Of a stretch of 64,000 bases of DNA, positions 10,490-21,705 are shown one piece after another. Both the position numbers and the translations under genes were made by a program. A model generated the notes under the pieces. It was not told the origin of the DNA. It made no database searches and saw nothing but the letters and a program-made list of their open reading frames with translations. The stretch's first letter is position 1, and every line of letters begins with the position of its first letter. The DNA is from Topomyia yanbarensis (taxonomy: Eukaryota > Arthropoda > Insecta > Diptera > Culicidae): assembly GCF_030247195.1 (NCBI RefSeq), contig NC_080671.1:67951412-68015411 (forward strand), written 5' to 3'.

Positions 10490-11700
10490 GTTGAGTACTA
10501 CAAATTCGTCAAATAAGTATTAAATCTAAAGAGCGAACACGAAATTATTACGACACATTCAACAGAGCATAACTTTTTTAACATTGGGTAAAAATCAACC
10601 AAATTTTGCACACTTTCTCATTGATGTGTATTGTTTACATGCTGTCAAACTCGAAGTCGTGTTTTTCGATTCAACGAAAATGGAGTTGAACCAACGCGAG
10701 TCGAGAGAACAAATTCTTTCCAAACACCTGGAATTTCCTGACCTGTCGCACCGGCAGTTGGGAAAAATGTTGAACATTCACCATTCAACCGTCTCCAGAG
10801 TATTGAAGCGGTTCCAGGACCGGTTGATGTTGGACCACGGCAAAGGAGCTGGAAGAAAACCGGGACCGGAGAACAAAAAGACGGAGGGAAAGGTGAAGCG
10901 GATGATTAAAGCAAATCCCAACGTCTCAAGCCGTGATTTGGCTAAAAAGATCGGCATGTCGCAGAGCTCCAGAATGCAAAGAAGAGAGCTGGACTACATA
11001 CATACAAGGTACAGAACTTCCCAAACCGCGATGCGCAGCAACAATCGACGGCTAAAACTCGGGCACGGAAGCTCTACGAGAAGATGCTGACAACATATGA
11101 CGACGAACAGTATATAAAAGCCGACTTTAAGCAAATTCCGGGGTTAGAGTTTTTCACCGGCAAGAGTAAGTTCTATGTGGACGACAAATTTAAGAAGAAG
11201 AAAATGTCGAAGTTCGCCTCCAAATATCTCATTTGGCAGGCCGTCTGCTCTTGCGGACTGAGGAGTGAGCCTTTCGTGACAAAGGGCAAGTAAATGGCGA
11301 GATCTACAAATCTGAGTGCCTCGAGAAGCGCCTTTTGCCGTTCTTGCAGCAGCACGACGAAGCTCCGCTATTTTGGCCAGAATTGGCATCATGCCACTAT
11401 TCTAAAAGTGCCTTGGAGTGGTATGAGGCCAATTCTGTCCATTTTGTTCCAAAGGACATGAATCAGCCAAACTGTCCGGAGCTGCGCCCTGTGGAGCAGT
11501 ACTGGGCAATGATGAAGCGGGAACTTCGGAAGAACAAGAAGACAGTCAAAGACGAGAAGGACATGTTAAGAAAATGGGAAAAAAACTGAGAAACTGGTAC
11601 CGGATGACACTGTAAAGACTTTGATGGAGGGTATCAAGCGAAAATGCGTTCAATTTTACACTCAAGGCTCCATCGATTAACTTTTCTTTTGATATTTGAA
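10490..11700 (+). mobile_element. Tc1-mariner DD37E (ITmD37E-type) transposon copy 1
   Basis: A transposase relic occupies most of this stretch and is flanked on both sides by pieces of the same LINE. I could not see clear terminal inverted repeats, so the boundaries are approximate. The body is about 1.2 kb, normal for Tc1-mariner. Confidence 0.75.
10681..11682 (+). pseudogene. DD37E transposase, frameshifted
   Basis: The N-terminal reading starts at ATG 10681 with two helix-turn-helix segments (LSHRQLGKMLNIHHSTVSRV and the SSRDLAKKIGMSQSS region). Frameshifts are seen near 10970, 11290 and 11580. The first catalytic Asp box is DDEQYIKADFKQIPG; a few codons before it appear deleted. The second box reads FWPELASCHY, where the family has FWPDLA, so the catalytic Asp is replaced by Glu. 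Exactly 37 residues lie between that position and the Glu of NCPELRPVE, which identifies the DD37E spacing known from mosquito ITmD37E elements. The gene is dead. Confidence 0.8.
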
Positions 11701-12519
11701 GTAAATATATGTATAAAACTACCCTAAAATTTTGGCTTGATTTTAAACATTATAAGAAAATTGGTATGACATTTTCGGTGTCGCAATAATTTCGTGATCG
11801 CCCTTTACTGTTCTCGTTGACACTTGATACATTTATGCATAAATTGTTCCAACCACATCGTACGAAGGATCGAATGGTATTTCTGTATGCTTTTCGAGCC
11901 AACATAAATGTCTCCCTACGTCTATGATTCCAAGCTTTTGTACACAACTTTTTGAATTTTTTACTGCAATGCACGATAGACGGTACAAACAGCCGAACAG
12001 CTAGATGAATCTTGTCGAACACCATCCACCAAAGGTTACCCGATTCTGATTTGAAGGAGCGTACAAGTTTATCCCATCCTGTGTGATTATCATTCAAAAT
12101 CTTCGCTCAATGGAGAAGGAGTGCTGGATCCACGCATGGTAAACCTGAATCGGTGACCACACCACCGATCTTAACATTGTGAGTAGGCATATCGACTAGA
12201 CTGGTTCAATTTTTGACTTTTAGCTCCACCAGACTCTACTGATTCCTTTTATAGCCCTTAGTAATTGTGCAAATTTTGGTACCGATCGGTTGTGTCTACG
12301 GACCCTCCAAAAATTTCAAAGTTTATTTGGAAATTAGTATGAAAAATCGGTGAAAATTGAAAATAAATTCTTAAAATATCAGCTCCTCAATCAATTCATG
12401 AGAACACTATATATTTCAAAAGCTATTCTTCTACTGAACACATTTGTGGAACATTATAATTTAATGAAAATTCGCTGAGAAAAGTTATTAACTAAAGAAG
12501 CAGCATGACTTCAAAACAT

Positions 12520-12657
12520 GGATTTTATTATTAATCATAACAACCCTCTTTGAATATCTGCATCTGCCATACGCGAGCGGTGGGTAACAAGTCTAGTTTA
12601 CACTTGTATAACGATGGAGCTATTCAAACAGGGTTACTATGATTAATAATAAAATCC
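12520..12657. repeat. Short hairpin element, 36-bp inverted arms
   Basis: The left arm 12520-12555 (GGATTTTATTATTAATCATA...) and the right arm 12622-12657 are reverse complements with about four mismatches, around a 66-bp loop. It could be a very small MITE or the fold of a longer lost element. Confidence 0.65.
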
Positions 12658-12724
12658 ACTTGTTTTTCCACCGTTTTTGTAAGAAACGCTTTCATTTGGT
12701 CGAACCCCTACCAAACGAGGCTCA

Positions 12725-12930
12725 TGGCTGTTAACTATTTACCTTGGTCTGGAAGTTCAGAGGGTAAGGCGTTGGTTTCATTAGCTAATTATCGTATGTT
12801 CAAGCCTCGGACAGGAGGGATTCTTAGTAATCAGATTCCTTGCACTAGTCATGCAATTGCCCTGTTCATTGTTAAGACTCGGCTGCGAGGTCTGCTGAAA
12901 CGAAACTTAGTACTGAAGACTTAGGCTAGA
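12725..12930 (+). mobile_element. tRNA-derived SINE, plus orientation
   Basis: An A-box-like stretch (agagggtaaggcgttgg) and a B-box-like ATGTTCAAGCCTC lie about 35 bp apart, followed by a body with ggattcttagt and cggctgcgaggtctgctgaaac. This arrangement is familiar from abundant tRNA-related SINEs of Aedes-type mosquitoes. It has no coding value; the open frame across it is incidental. Confidence 0.55.
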
Positions 12931-14360
12931 CAGACTCATATCGGAATGATTGAAAGTTTTCTGTTTTTTTAGCTGACTCACACTTGAATATCTATCCACT
13001 TTTCAATTTTTATTACTTTCCTTTCTCTCTGCAATCAATTTGTCGAGAAAGCTAACAAAATCGATACAGTAGAACTTAGCCGTAGTTTAGGCGTCATTTC
13101 CTAATTGTTTCATATTTAGCTCCTTTGCTTAGGGAATACGTGGCCAAAATATTGAGTTCTGTATACAGAATAGCCCAATCGTCCAGATTCAAAACCCGAT
13201 CGTTTTTCTTCCTTTGTTTATTTGACATAGCTCATAGCGGTAACTTAACAGGGCCGTAGGTTTTCCATGGTGTGGTCTCTGATTAGACTACTTGCACGCA
13301 GAAGTTTGCCTCTCATGGGTATATGGTGTTGTTTGTTTAATAATAATTCCGTGAGTTCTGAGTTGTTTAGTCGGCAAAATGCCTTTTTCAAGTATCAGGT
13401 GTAACGGATTCTACTTCTCCGTATTGCGACATGCATTTTGCAATTAGCCTAAAAGGAATATGCCATATCTCATGTACACAGGAACCTTAATTTCTATGTT
13501 GTCATTTTTAACAACGAATTTTAGATTGTTTTGCAACGAATCTTTCTGCTTGGCCTAAAGTGTTAAATGATATCAGTACTGCATTGCGCAGGTGATGGTA
13601 CTGAAGAAAAGCAACTTCCGTTAGTCTAAGCTAAATTTTCAGAAATTATTCCGCATCATGAAAACTATTTATAAAAGGTAATAAATAAATATGTTTTATC
13701 ATTGCCCCCATTTGGCAATCAAAGAACACCAAAGGGGCTCATAAAATCGGGTCTACGATGTAATACCGCTACGTCATCAGCCCTTGGCTTAGTTTTGAAA
13801 TACGCAAATATAACAGGCAACATGGCTAGGTTTGAGCAAGAAGTCGTTTCTACTTCCTGTCATAATCAAAAAATATCCCACGCCGTATTACGCCGTCGCG
13901 CCGCAACCAATTTTGGCGAACGGCGTCACACCGATACGAAGCCGCCGCCTGTCAAAATCGCACCACGGTCGTCGATAATGTTATTTTTCTTGAGCTCATC
14001 TCTACTGACAATGCTGCTAGCGCTGATAAATTCCGCAACTTCCCGTAGCGTGCTGTTGGCCCGGTTGATCCCCGCCAAGGACGCCAGCTTTAGGAGTCAT
14101 AAGTTGAGGATAAGTCATAAAATAAGTCAGGATAGGAATGCCATTTGAAAGTCGAACTGAAAATGAAAGCCAAAGAAACCATGAAAGGGGCGCTAAACTG
14201 ATACTCCGCCAAGGGCGTCAGAAGACCACGCTACGATCCTGACTATGAGTGAGTTCGTTTCATCCGCGACCTAACCCGTGGTCAAAGACGATGTACTTAT
14301 GTTTTTTTTATACGTTCATCTGACAATGAGTCTTAATGAACTAAATTACAAATAATTAAC
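12931..14360. other. Unassigned stretch with a weak open frame and LINE 3' flank
   Basis: No gene is supported. The part at 13.87-14.10 kb is distinctly GC-richer; on the minus strand about 57 codons ending at the VSV stop are open, and the plus strand is also open, so the coding direction is unclear. It may be a fragment of a transposon ORF. The part at 14.15-14.36 kb probably is the 3'UTR of the LINE that follows. Confidence 0.3.
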
Positions 14361-17313
14361 CTAAAGTGATAACAAACGATTTCTAAACTGTGCAGAACTA
14401 ATGACGAAGTCGAAGATGTCGGTAAAATCGTTGAAGCGACGGACCATTGCTAGTATCGGGCTGTTGGCAGCGTAGTGAGTGTTACGCATTTCAGTCTGCA
14501 GCAGTGTTCGAGGACGAAGGACACGGGTTGGTGCGTAGAGGTTAATTTGTGATAGGAGATCGGGAACATCATATTCGGCGAGAAGAAGATTAGATACGAA
14601 GGTAGCTTGCGACGCGTGTCTACGATCTTCTAAAGTGTGCAGTCCTAGTAATCGACAACGGTCTTCGTATGGCGGCAAGTTCAGCGGATCATTCCAAGAC
14701 AATTGACGTAACGTATATCTTATGAATCTGCGCTGGACGGCTTCAATTCTTTGGCTCCAAGTTGCATGGTAGGGGCACCAGACGACGTTTGCGAATTCCA
14801 ACTGTGAACGCACCAGCGAACAATACAACGCTTTGAAGCACAAAGGGTCCCGGAATTCATTGGATATTTTGAACATAAAGCCTAGTAGACGATTAGCTTT
14901 GTCAATGATCGCTGAGAAGTGATGGGTGTACGTTAGCCTTTCATCAAGGATGACGCCCAAATCTTTTACATGATCAACGCGTTGCAGCTGAGTTCCAGCG
15001 ATGTTGTAGTTGAAAGTAAACATGTTCCTCGTTCGATGAAAGCTGATAACAAAGCATTTAGCAACACTAAGAACCATCATGTTTCTTTTACACCAACTAT
15101 AAAAGGTATCAAGGAGATACTGTAACTCACGGCAATCGGTTTCTTTCCTTATAATTAGAAATATTTTCAAGTCGTGGGCGAAGAACAGTTTCCCTCCACG
15201 CATTAAGACGAAAGCCACATCATTCACGAACAGTGAAAACAGTAGCGGACCAAGTGTACTACCTTGAGGAACTCCAGAATGGTTGGAAAAGGACTCAGAT
15301 TCATTGTTACCAATTTGAACAACGACTTTTCGGTGAACAAGGTATGATCGAAGCCAACGGCAGAATCGGGCAGTGCATCCAAGTTTATGAAGCTTCGTTA
15401 GCAGTATCTCATGGTTAACAGTGTCGAAAGCAGCCTTAAGATCTGTGTAGATTGTGTCCACCTGCAGTAGTGTGGACATTTGTTCCGTACAAAAGGATGT
15501 GAAGGAGACCAGGTTCGTCTCCACCGATCGACCGGGAAAGAATCCGTGATGACAAGTGCTTATGTAATGTTTACTAGCAGAGAACAGCACCTCGTTGATA
15601 AGTGATTCGAAAATTTTTGACTCGACGCTCAGCGAAGTGATTCCCTGGTAGTTCACGATGTTGCCTTTGTCACCTTTCTTGTGTACCGGAAACATGACTG
15701 AACACTTCCAATCATCGGGGAATTTTTGCTGCTGAAATGACATGAAAAGGTGCGTCAGTGGAATCGCTAAAATATCCGAACATTTTTTCAGAACAGCTGA
15801 AGGCCTGGAGCATACGACGATTTCGTTTTTTGTATTGCAGAGAGAACCGATTGTTCTGAAATGGTGAATACATCCATATCCACCGCACCAACGGGAACAT
15901 CACGGGACGCGTTGTCGAGTTCGATGGCAGTTGGCGCATCGGTAGTTAAGACACTCGAGAAGTAACTGGCAAATAGGGAATACTTTGTCGCCGTCGTAGT
16001 CGCTACTTCGCCATTGTAGACTATCCTAGACGGAAGACCCGTTTCCTTCCTCCTCGTATTAACAAAAGTCCAGAAGCCCTTCGGATTTCGTCATAAGTTT
16101 TGTTGGGTGCGGTTCACATATCCTTTGTACAGCAATTTATTATAACAGCGGTACTCATTACTGGCTATTGCGAAAAAGCGCTTGAGAATAGGGCATCGTC
16201 GATTTGTGTACGCACGTAGAGCTTTGGCACGGATGCGTTTCAGATTCCGAAGCATTGCGTTCGACCAGGGAGGCTTCCTGGGAGGTTGATAATTTGGAAC
16301 AGATTTTTCAACACAGTCAAGGAGTAACCGATTATAGAGATCAACTGCAACATCTACTAGATCAGTTTTGCGAAAATTACGACGATTCACAGCTAAAGCT
16401 TCTTCATATAGTGGTGAACTAATGGTGGAAATGGATATTTCTAAAGCGGGGTGATACTTATCCAAAGGAACGATTACACTGGAAGCTTCACTCACAGAAC
16501 ACTCAGGCAAAGTATTCTCATTGATAAAGACAAGGTCAAGAAAACGAGATTGATTGTTGGAAACCGTGCTTACATGACTTAGTCCGTGAAAAGCCATCCC
16601 GTCCAGAAGTAAGCGGCTGGCAGGATTTGTTGTCGAGGATAACGGGTTAGGGTAAGCGTACCCACGTCCAGAAGAAACCCACATGAGTCCTGGCTGGTTG
16701 AAATCGCTAAGGACTATTATCACATCGTTTGAATCTGCCTGAGAAGAAGCGCGCTCTATGGAATCTAGGTGGAACTGTAAACAGCTCCAATAAAGTAATT
16801 CTTCGTTTGCGTAGTAATCTTCGTCCAAAATGCTTCAATGCTTGATGAACTATCCACACCAAACTCACAGGAGGCAAGTGCGGAAGAAACAGCGATTAAA
16901 ACTCCCCCGGCGCGACCATGGACACTGTCACGAGCACCTCGATCTGCACGATAAACCGCGTAAGAATCCCCGAAGAGCTGCATCAATGTAATACGATCAT
17001 CAAGCCAAGTTTCCGGTAGAACGAAAATATCGTATTCGCCGTCAAGAGCAGCCAAGTACAAGTCCTCGATTTTCGTCCTGAGCCCGCTAACGTTTTGGTA
17101 ATACAACCGCAAACCATCGACGCCATGTGCAACGCGTCCCGACAAATTGCAAGGACGTGATGTACCCGATGGCAAGCTGGAAACCAGAAGGTTTTCCGGA
17201 AGCGGATCGTCATTTAAAGCAAAATACTCGCCTGAGAAGGGAGTTGGGAAGACCCCCTCACGACCTCCGAACGCAGGGCCGGGACGACTAAGCTGGTCGC
17301 TGGCTGGTAGCAC
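14361..17313 (-). pseudogene. LINE C ORF2 (endonuclease-RT), broken
   Basis: The endonuclease N-terminus is read from about 17000 (LRLYYQNVSGLRTK, then PETWLDD). The next endonuclease block (VLSDFNQPGLMW) is in another frame after a shift near 16.8 kb. A linker with stops follows at 15.7-16.1 kb. The reverse transcriptase is 460 codons open (15743-14361), with DLKAAFDTVNHE, GVPQGSTLGPLLFSLFVND and a degenerate active site: FAHD in place of FADD. The stop is at 14361. The catalytic change plus frameshifts make it inactive. Confidence 0.85.
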
Positions 17314-17364
17314 GACTGTGTCGGAGCGCTCGGGGGTTCAGATAGCGAGGGCTCGAGCTCGTTA
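14361..17364 (-). mobile_element. Jockey-like non-LTR retrotransposon (LINE C)
   Basis: An endonuclease plus reverse transcriptase without RNase H is encoded on the minus strand. The 5' edge (near 17360) abuts a fragment of the Loa-like family, so it probably inserted into that older copy. It is truncated or decayed at the ORF1 side. Confidence 0.8.
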
Positions 17365-17535
17365 GGTACGATCCAGTTTACCATGCCATGATAAATCAGA
17401 CACCACGTCTCTGGCAGATCGTGCAAATGCTGGCCGATTTCCTACATTGAGTGTTCCATCAATTCAATAACTCTCAAATTGATATCTAACCCAAATGATG
17501 TGGTGGGCCTTTGCATTGCTTAAGGGGAGTAAGGG
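17365..17535 (-). mobile_element. 5' remnant of Loa-like LINE (probably copy A)
   Basis: The sequence corresponds to the endonuclease region of the copy at 32.1-32.3 kb (for example ggtcggtttcccacatt against ggccgatttcctacatt, and the following tcagattgatgtct against tcaaattgatatct). It lies just beyond LINE C, in the same orientation and family as copy A, so it is best read as the far end of copy A split by LINE C and other insertions. Confidence 0.65.
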
Positions 17536-18260
17536 TTTCAGCGTGAAAAAAATTGAACTTTTCGCGATTGTTTTGTTGGGAATTTGAGTGAAGAGAATTG
17601 AACAAAATTTTTGTTCAATATAATGTATCATTTCAATAACATTTTGTAATTTTTCCATGCAAAAATTTCGACAAGCGACTCGGTTAAGAAGCTTTTTGTA
17701 GAACGTCGCTGGAATAACACGATTTGCGATGTTAACTGCCCTTCTAAAAAATACTTGACCAATTTATTTAAAAATTTGCATGCACTTTCTATGTAAAAAA
17801 TATTTAACCTCTACGTTGAGTTTTCGAGATAATCTTTTAGGTAACGGGAACTTTTATTTGAAATAATTAAAAAAAAACCTTACAATGGACTAATTACAAC
17901 ATATGCATTCCACACAGAAAAAGATTGTTCCCAAAATCGTGAATGAAGTGCCTTGAATTTTGGAACAATCACGTTTTTACGCTACGTAATCAGGACCATT
18001 AACCAAAATCATGTGCCTTATAATTGTAGTCAATTTCCCTTCAGTAACGCCCGCATAACGCTTGAACGGGTGTTTATTAAAAAATGAAAAAATTTTCAGT
18101 CATGTAGTTGAAAAACCAAAAAAAATTTCAACGAATTCAGTATTTTTTATTAAAATCATAATGTTTATTCTTCAAAAAATGTCAATGAATATTGGAGAAG
18201 GGGCCCTGGTCAGCCGCACGACGCAACTTAGTCGCGATGCTCTCACAAGAGCGCTGGTGG
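17536..18260. other. AT-rich, nothing recognised
   Basis: There are no coding exons, inverted termini or RNA genes that I can support. Confidence 0.4.
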
Positions 18261-19089
18261 TCAACTGCTTCGTATCCTTGGCCCGCCAATTTTTTTGTAC
18301 ACTAGTGCACTGATGTAACATCTTTTTTTCTGCTCAAGATACTCCAGCGTCTCGGAGGATGCCTTGTCCGGCCAGAAGACGTACTTCCCATCCGAATGAT
18401 GCTCCTTTAAGAACGGCAGAAGAATTTTCTCAAGACACTCCTCCTGGAACTTGTTGATTGATGGCCAGACCACTCGGCTGGTCCCACGGTTTTAAAACCC
18501 CTTTGTCCGATATGGCGATGTATAGCTTATTTTTTTTTAAATTTATGTTTAAAGTTATATTTTAATTCGGGGGGTGTGACCGACCTGTCGCTGAAATGCA
18601 GCTGTCATTTCCTGTAATGTGGGTCTTGGAGAGCGGAAAGTAACTTTCGTCGTCCAGCACGAACGGCATGCTGCGGTAGTTCTTCGTCATCCACCGGCAC
18701 TGCAATTTAATGATCGCTATCTGCTCATCCGTGTACTCGGGGGACCGAGTTTTGATCCGACAGACGATGTCCTCCATCGTGTCAAACTCGTTCCGTCATT
18801 GTTGTCAAACAGCTTTTTCAACGCTTCCTACTTCTTCTTCATCATTATTTTCGCCGGACGGCCGCTACCGGCCTACCGCTCCACGCTCAGGGTTTTTTTT
18901 GTACTCACGGGCACGTTTTCGTCTCGAAAGTGGTCTACCGTAAACTTTTTTCCACGATGACCATGCGTTTCGTAAAACCGTACAACACGCTCGCGTAGTG
19001 CTTGCTGTTTCGATGCCGTCTTCGATTGAGCTGACAGCATCCGAGCGACAAGAAACATGCCACCCATTTCTAGGGAGTCCAGAGAGCAA
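18261..19089 (-). pseudogene. Tc1-mariner-type transposase fossil (copy 2)
   Basis: Read on the minus strand from about 19080. An N-terminal stretch (MGGMFLVARMLSAQSK, then YETHGHRGKKFTVDHF) is followed after a frameshift and stop by SGRPAKIMMKKK. Next come EDIVCRIKTRSPEYTDEQ, an Asp box in LDDESYFPLSKTHITGND, and KYVFWPDKASSE for the second Asp. The segment up to the last catalytic residue is missing or garbled after 18300. Several frameshifts and stops are present. It differs clearly from the DD37E copy at 10.6 kb, so it is another mariner subfamily. The flanks are AT-rich without clear TIRs. Confidence 0.7.
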
Positions 19090-19372
19090 TTCTCTTGTGG
19101 AGAAGAAAAAAATACGTTCTTTACTTTAATTACAGAAAGATACTGAAATTATTCACATTTTTTATTGAACACCCGTTAATTACTGGAAATATTTGTATCT
19201 GTTTTGTGAACAATGTGATGGTTTCCGCCAAGTTATTAACGAATCGATTTTGTGTACGTGAATTGTAATATTGTAATAGTGTAATATTCATAAAACCACT
19301 CACGACTCATGATTTCATTCATAGAGTTAGGAACATTAGTTCACAAAATCAAAATAGTCTGAATATTTCCTC

Positions 19373-19672
19373 GTGAACTGTTTCACGAAACTCGGAATTT
19401 TATTCGTTAATCTATTCAATCATCGTGAACTGATTCATGTTTCAATATCCACGTTCGTGAAACAGTACACAAAATCATCATATATTATTCGTTTATCCGT
19501 GAACTGGTTTATGATTCCTAGTACAATAGTCATGAAACAGTTCACAAAAACATAAAATAATATTCATGTATTCGTGAATTGGTTCATGATTCTTAGTGCA
19601 ATAGTCACTACATGCCATTCATGCTCTTGAAATAGTTCACGAAATCGTAAAATATTTTCATGTATATGTGAT
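19373..19672. repeat. Imperfect tandem repeat, ~75-bp unit
   Basis: Units start with cgtgaactg(t/a/g)tt at 19373, 19425 and 19498 and cgtgaattggtt at 19573. Each continues with a gtgaaac/atagttcacaaaa block. Both cgtgaac and its complement gttcacg recur, so each unit can fold on itself. Related words continue beyond the SINE at 19.88-20.11 kb. Confidence 0.6.
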
Positions 19673-19690
19673 ATTTAGAAGATATTCCCA

Positions 19691-19854
19691 TTTTTTTTAT
19701 TTTGATTATCGAAATTTTAACCTTAAGGTCATTCGTTTCTTCGGGTTAGAAAAATCTCTTAAGAAAGATCTCTAACCCTATGATGGTTGGGATTCGAACC
19801 CAGGTGAGCTGCGTACAATGTAATCGATTTACCAACTACGCTATGCCCGTCCTC
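19691..19854 (-). mobile_element. tRNA-derived SINE, minus orientation
   Basis: On the minus strand an A box (TAGCGTAGTTGG at 19843-19832) and a B box (GGTTCGAATCC at 19800-19790) have tRNA-like spacing. A non-tRNA body and a poly(A) tail (T-run at 19691-19698 on the plus strand) follow. Near-identical flanks atattccca (19682-19690) and atatccca (19855-19862) look like the target-site duplication. There is no acceptor stem, so it is not a functional tRNA gene. Confidence 0.8.
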
Positions 19855-20139
19855 ATATCCCAAATCATTTCCAATGTTATGTAACATGGTCATGAAATTT
19901 TCACGTGAATTATTTCACAAAATTTGGAGCAATGTTCGTGGAATCATTTTTGTTCCATGCACTATTTCATGAAATATCATATATATATATCCCATTTCAT
20001 AAGATTCAGTGTCATGTCTGGACAGAAAACGAAAGCTGCACTGAATACTAAAATACATTATAGAGTTACAAATCGTGCTTGTGATAGAGTTCACAGAACA
20101 ACACATCGCGAATCAGTCACACTTTTATGATCCAGTTAA

Positions 20140-20649
20140 CCCATTCATGCCCATGTTGTTTGTGGACAACGTTTTTAAACAGCTATAACTTTTGATTGAG
20201 GCAAGATTTGCTCACAAAAACAAGTAAGGCTAATAAATGTGACTTTTGGCTTTCATTTGAGTATTAACAGTTACAAGGATCAGCTCTAGAACTGAAGTTA
20301 TTGCAATTAGTCTGATTGAACTTCTATGGACCAGTGCTGCCAGGGGCCGTCTACGACGAAAAATGAATTTTTCATATATCTTCGTTATGTTGCAATATTA
20401 GTGAAAACTGATAAAACTTATCAATTTAGACTGTTTTTGGCTACGTTTTCCGCGCAGTTGGACTATTGTAAGTAATCTAGGAAAATTGTAGTGAGCATTG
20501 AAAGGTAAAAATTGAGCTGCTTCTAGCACTGCAAGGAAATCACCTACCTTTATTAAAAAAGGTTTTTCGAGTTTCTTGACCCCACCGTTTCAAATGAAAA
20601 ATAGTTTTGAGACCCTAAATGCACTAGAAAAAAGTTGGGCATGAAAGGG
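20140..20649. mobile_element. piggyBac-type MITE, copy 1 (510 bp)
   Basis: It is flanked by TTAA on both sides (20136-20139 and 20650-20653). The terminal inverted repeats read CCC(A/T)TTCATGCCCA. A second full copy lies in inverse orientation at 47006-47523, alignable through the whole length. TTAA target duplication plus CCC termini are the piggyBac hallmark. Non-coding. Confidence 0.88.
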
Positions 20650-20747
20650 TTAATATTGTCACGTTATTCTAAGTAGAAATCCGATAGGTCTCAAAAAATA
20701 ACATATTGGGACAAGGTTAAGAAAAATTACGAATAGCATGATAAAAC

Positions 20748-21095
20748 TCCTGATATCATAAACATGAGTCACATCACTTTACGTGCCAAATTCGAAAGTA
20801 AGCTAGTAAACTCGAGAATTAAATATCACGATAACGTGCATGTAAATTAAGAACGTTGTGATTATAATCCTGAAATCATGATCATAAATCACATTACTCT
20901 TGACAAAAATATCAAAAATCGTGGCTAAGATCGTGACTTCATGAAAATGAATTACTCTACTTGTGACTAAAATATCACAATAACGTGAATATAAATTACG
21001 AAAATCGTGCCTAAGATCCAAAAATCATGAACATAAATCATATTACTCGTTATTAAAATATCTAAAATCGTGACTATGATCCTGAAAGCGTGGTT
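20748..21095. repeat. Imperfect tandem repeat, ~64-85-bp units
   Basis: The word pattern atcctgaaatcatga.cataaatcacattactc ... aaaatatc.aaaatcgtg recurs at about 20748, 20867, 20931, 21016 and 21080. Units are diverged. No function is seen; it lies about 500 bp upstream of the second OBP promoter. Confidence 0.55.
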
Positions 21096-21620
21096 ATCTC
21101 TAATTCAGATTTTAAGAGGTAGTGTGAAAAAACACGGTCATACAATTCAGTAGTACAAAAAGCATAAGAAATATTCGTTAGCGTATTCGTTCAAACTTTA
21201 TATTTGTGGTGAAGGTACATCGCGATAGGTAAACAACCTGACACGAACAACCACTAGGTAGCCAAGTCTGCAGAAATTTGTATAGAAAAATGGGAAACTA
21301 GACAGTAGAATAACATCAAGTAGCCGCACGACCAAATCCCAAGCATTGTTGTGTTCAGTTACATGATTCAGCAATTTTAATTCAACATGGTGAAATGATT
21401 AGAAAATTGTTTTGCAAACCATCGAACCTCAAGGAGGTAAAAAGCATAGCGTTCAGCACAAAAATGTTGTTCGCCATGTAAGGTACAACCGAACTTGCGT
21501 AACCGGCAGTTGTTGTGTACAATCCATGAACGAATCCAAACAAACACGCTCCTTCGTGACGATCCAGTCAAATCGTCAAACCACAATCGATAGGATAATT
21601 TGACCGGCATATGTGAAAGC

Positions 21621-21657
21621 TATAAAAGCCCGAATGATTACTAGTACAAACATCAGT
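21621..21657 (+). promoter_or_regulatory. Core promoter of OBP copy 2
   Basis: TATAAAAG lies at 21621-21628 and the initiator TCAGT at 21653-21657, giving a start near 21655 and a 51-nt 5'UTR. The architecture is the same as for the first OBP gene. Confidence 0.7.
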
Positions 21658-21705
21658 ACATTTCTTCGACTAATTTTGACAAACCGAAAACAGACTGGAC
21701 TTAGA

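Larger units (their letters stand above)
7715..12110 (-). mobile_element. Decayed Loa-like non-LTR retrotransposon (copy A), interrupted
   Basis: The sequence aligns by eye along much of its length with the better copy at 28.8-32.8 kb. The matching pieces are 7727-8787 (3'UTR and RNase H), 9239-9375, about 9640-10390 (reverse transcriptase) and about 11745-12110 (the linker upstream of the RT, where WNHRRRETF and the NVSSVNE words correspond to WNRRQRDD and NVSSLNE). The pieces are separated by a MITE, an unmatched stretch at about 9376-9640 and a DD37E transposon. All frames are broken. A probable further 5' remnant lies at 17365-17535. The copy is dead. Confidence 0.8.

Noticed and set aside
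19780..19850. tRNA gene
   Set aside because: A and B boxes are present, but there is no acceptor stem, and the body and poly(A) tail show a SINE.
21613..21705. Upstream in-frame ATG for OBP copy 2
   Set aside because: It lies upstream of the TATA box and would hide the signal peptide; the start at 21706 matches the paralogue.
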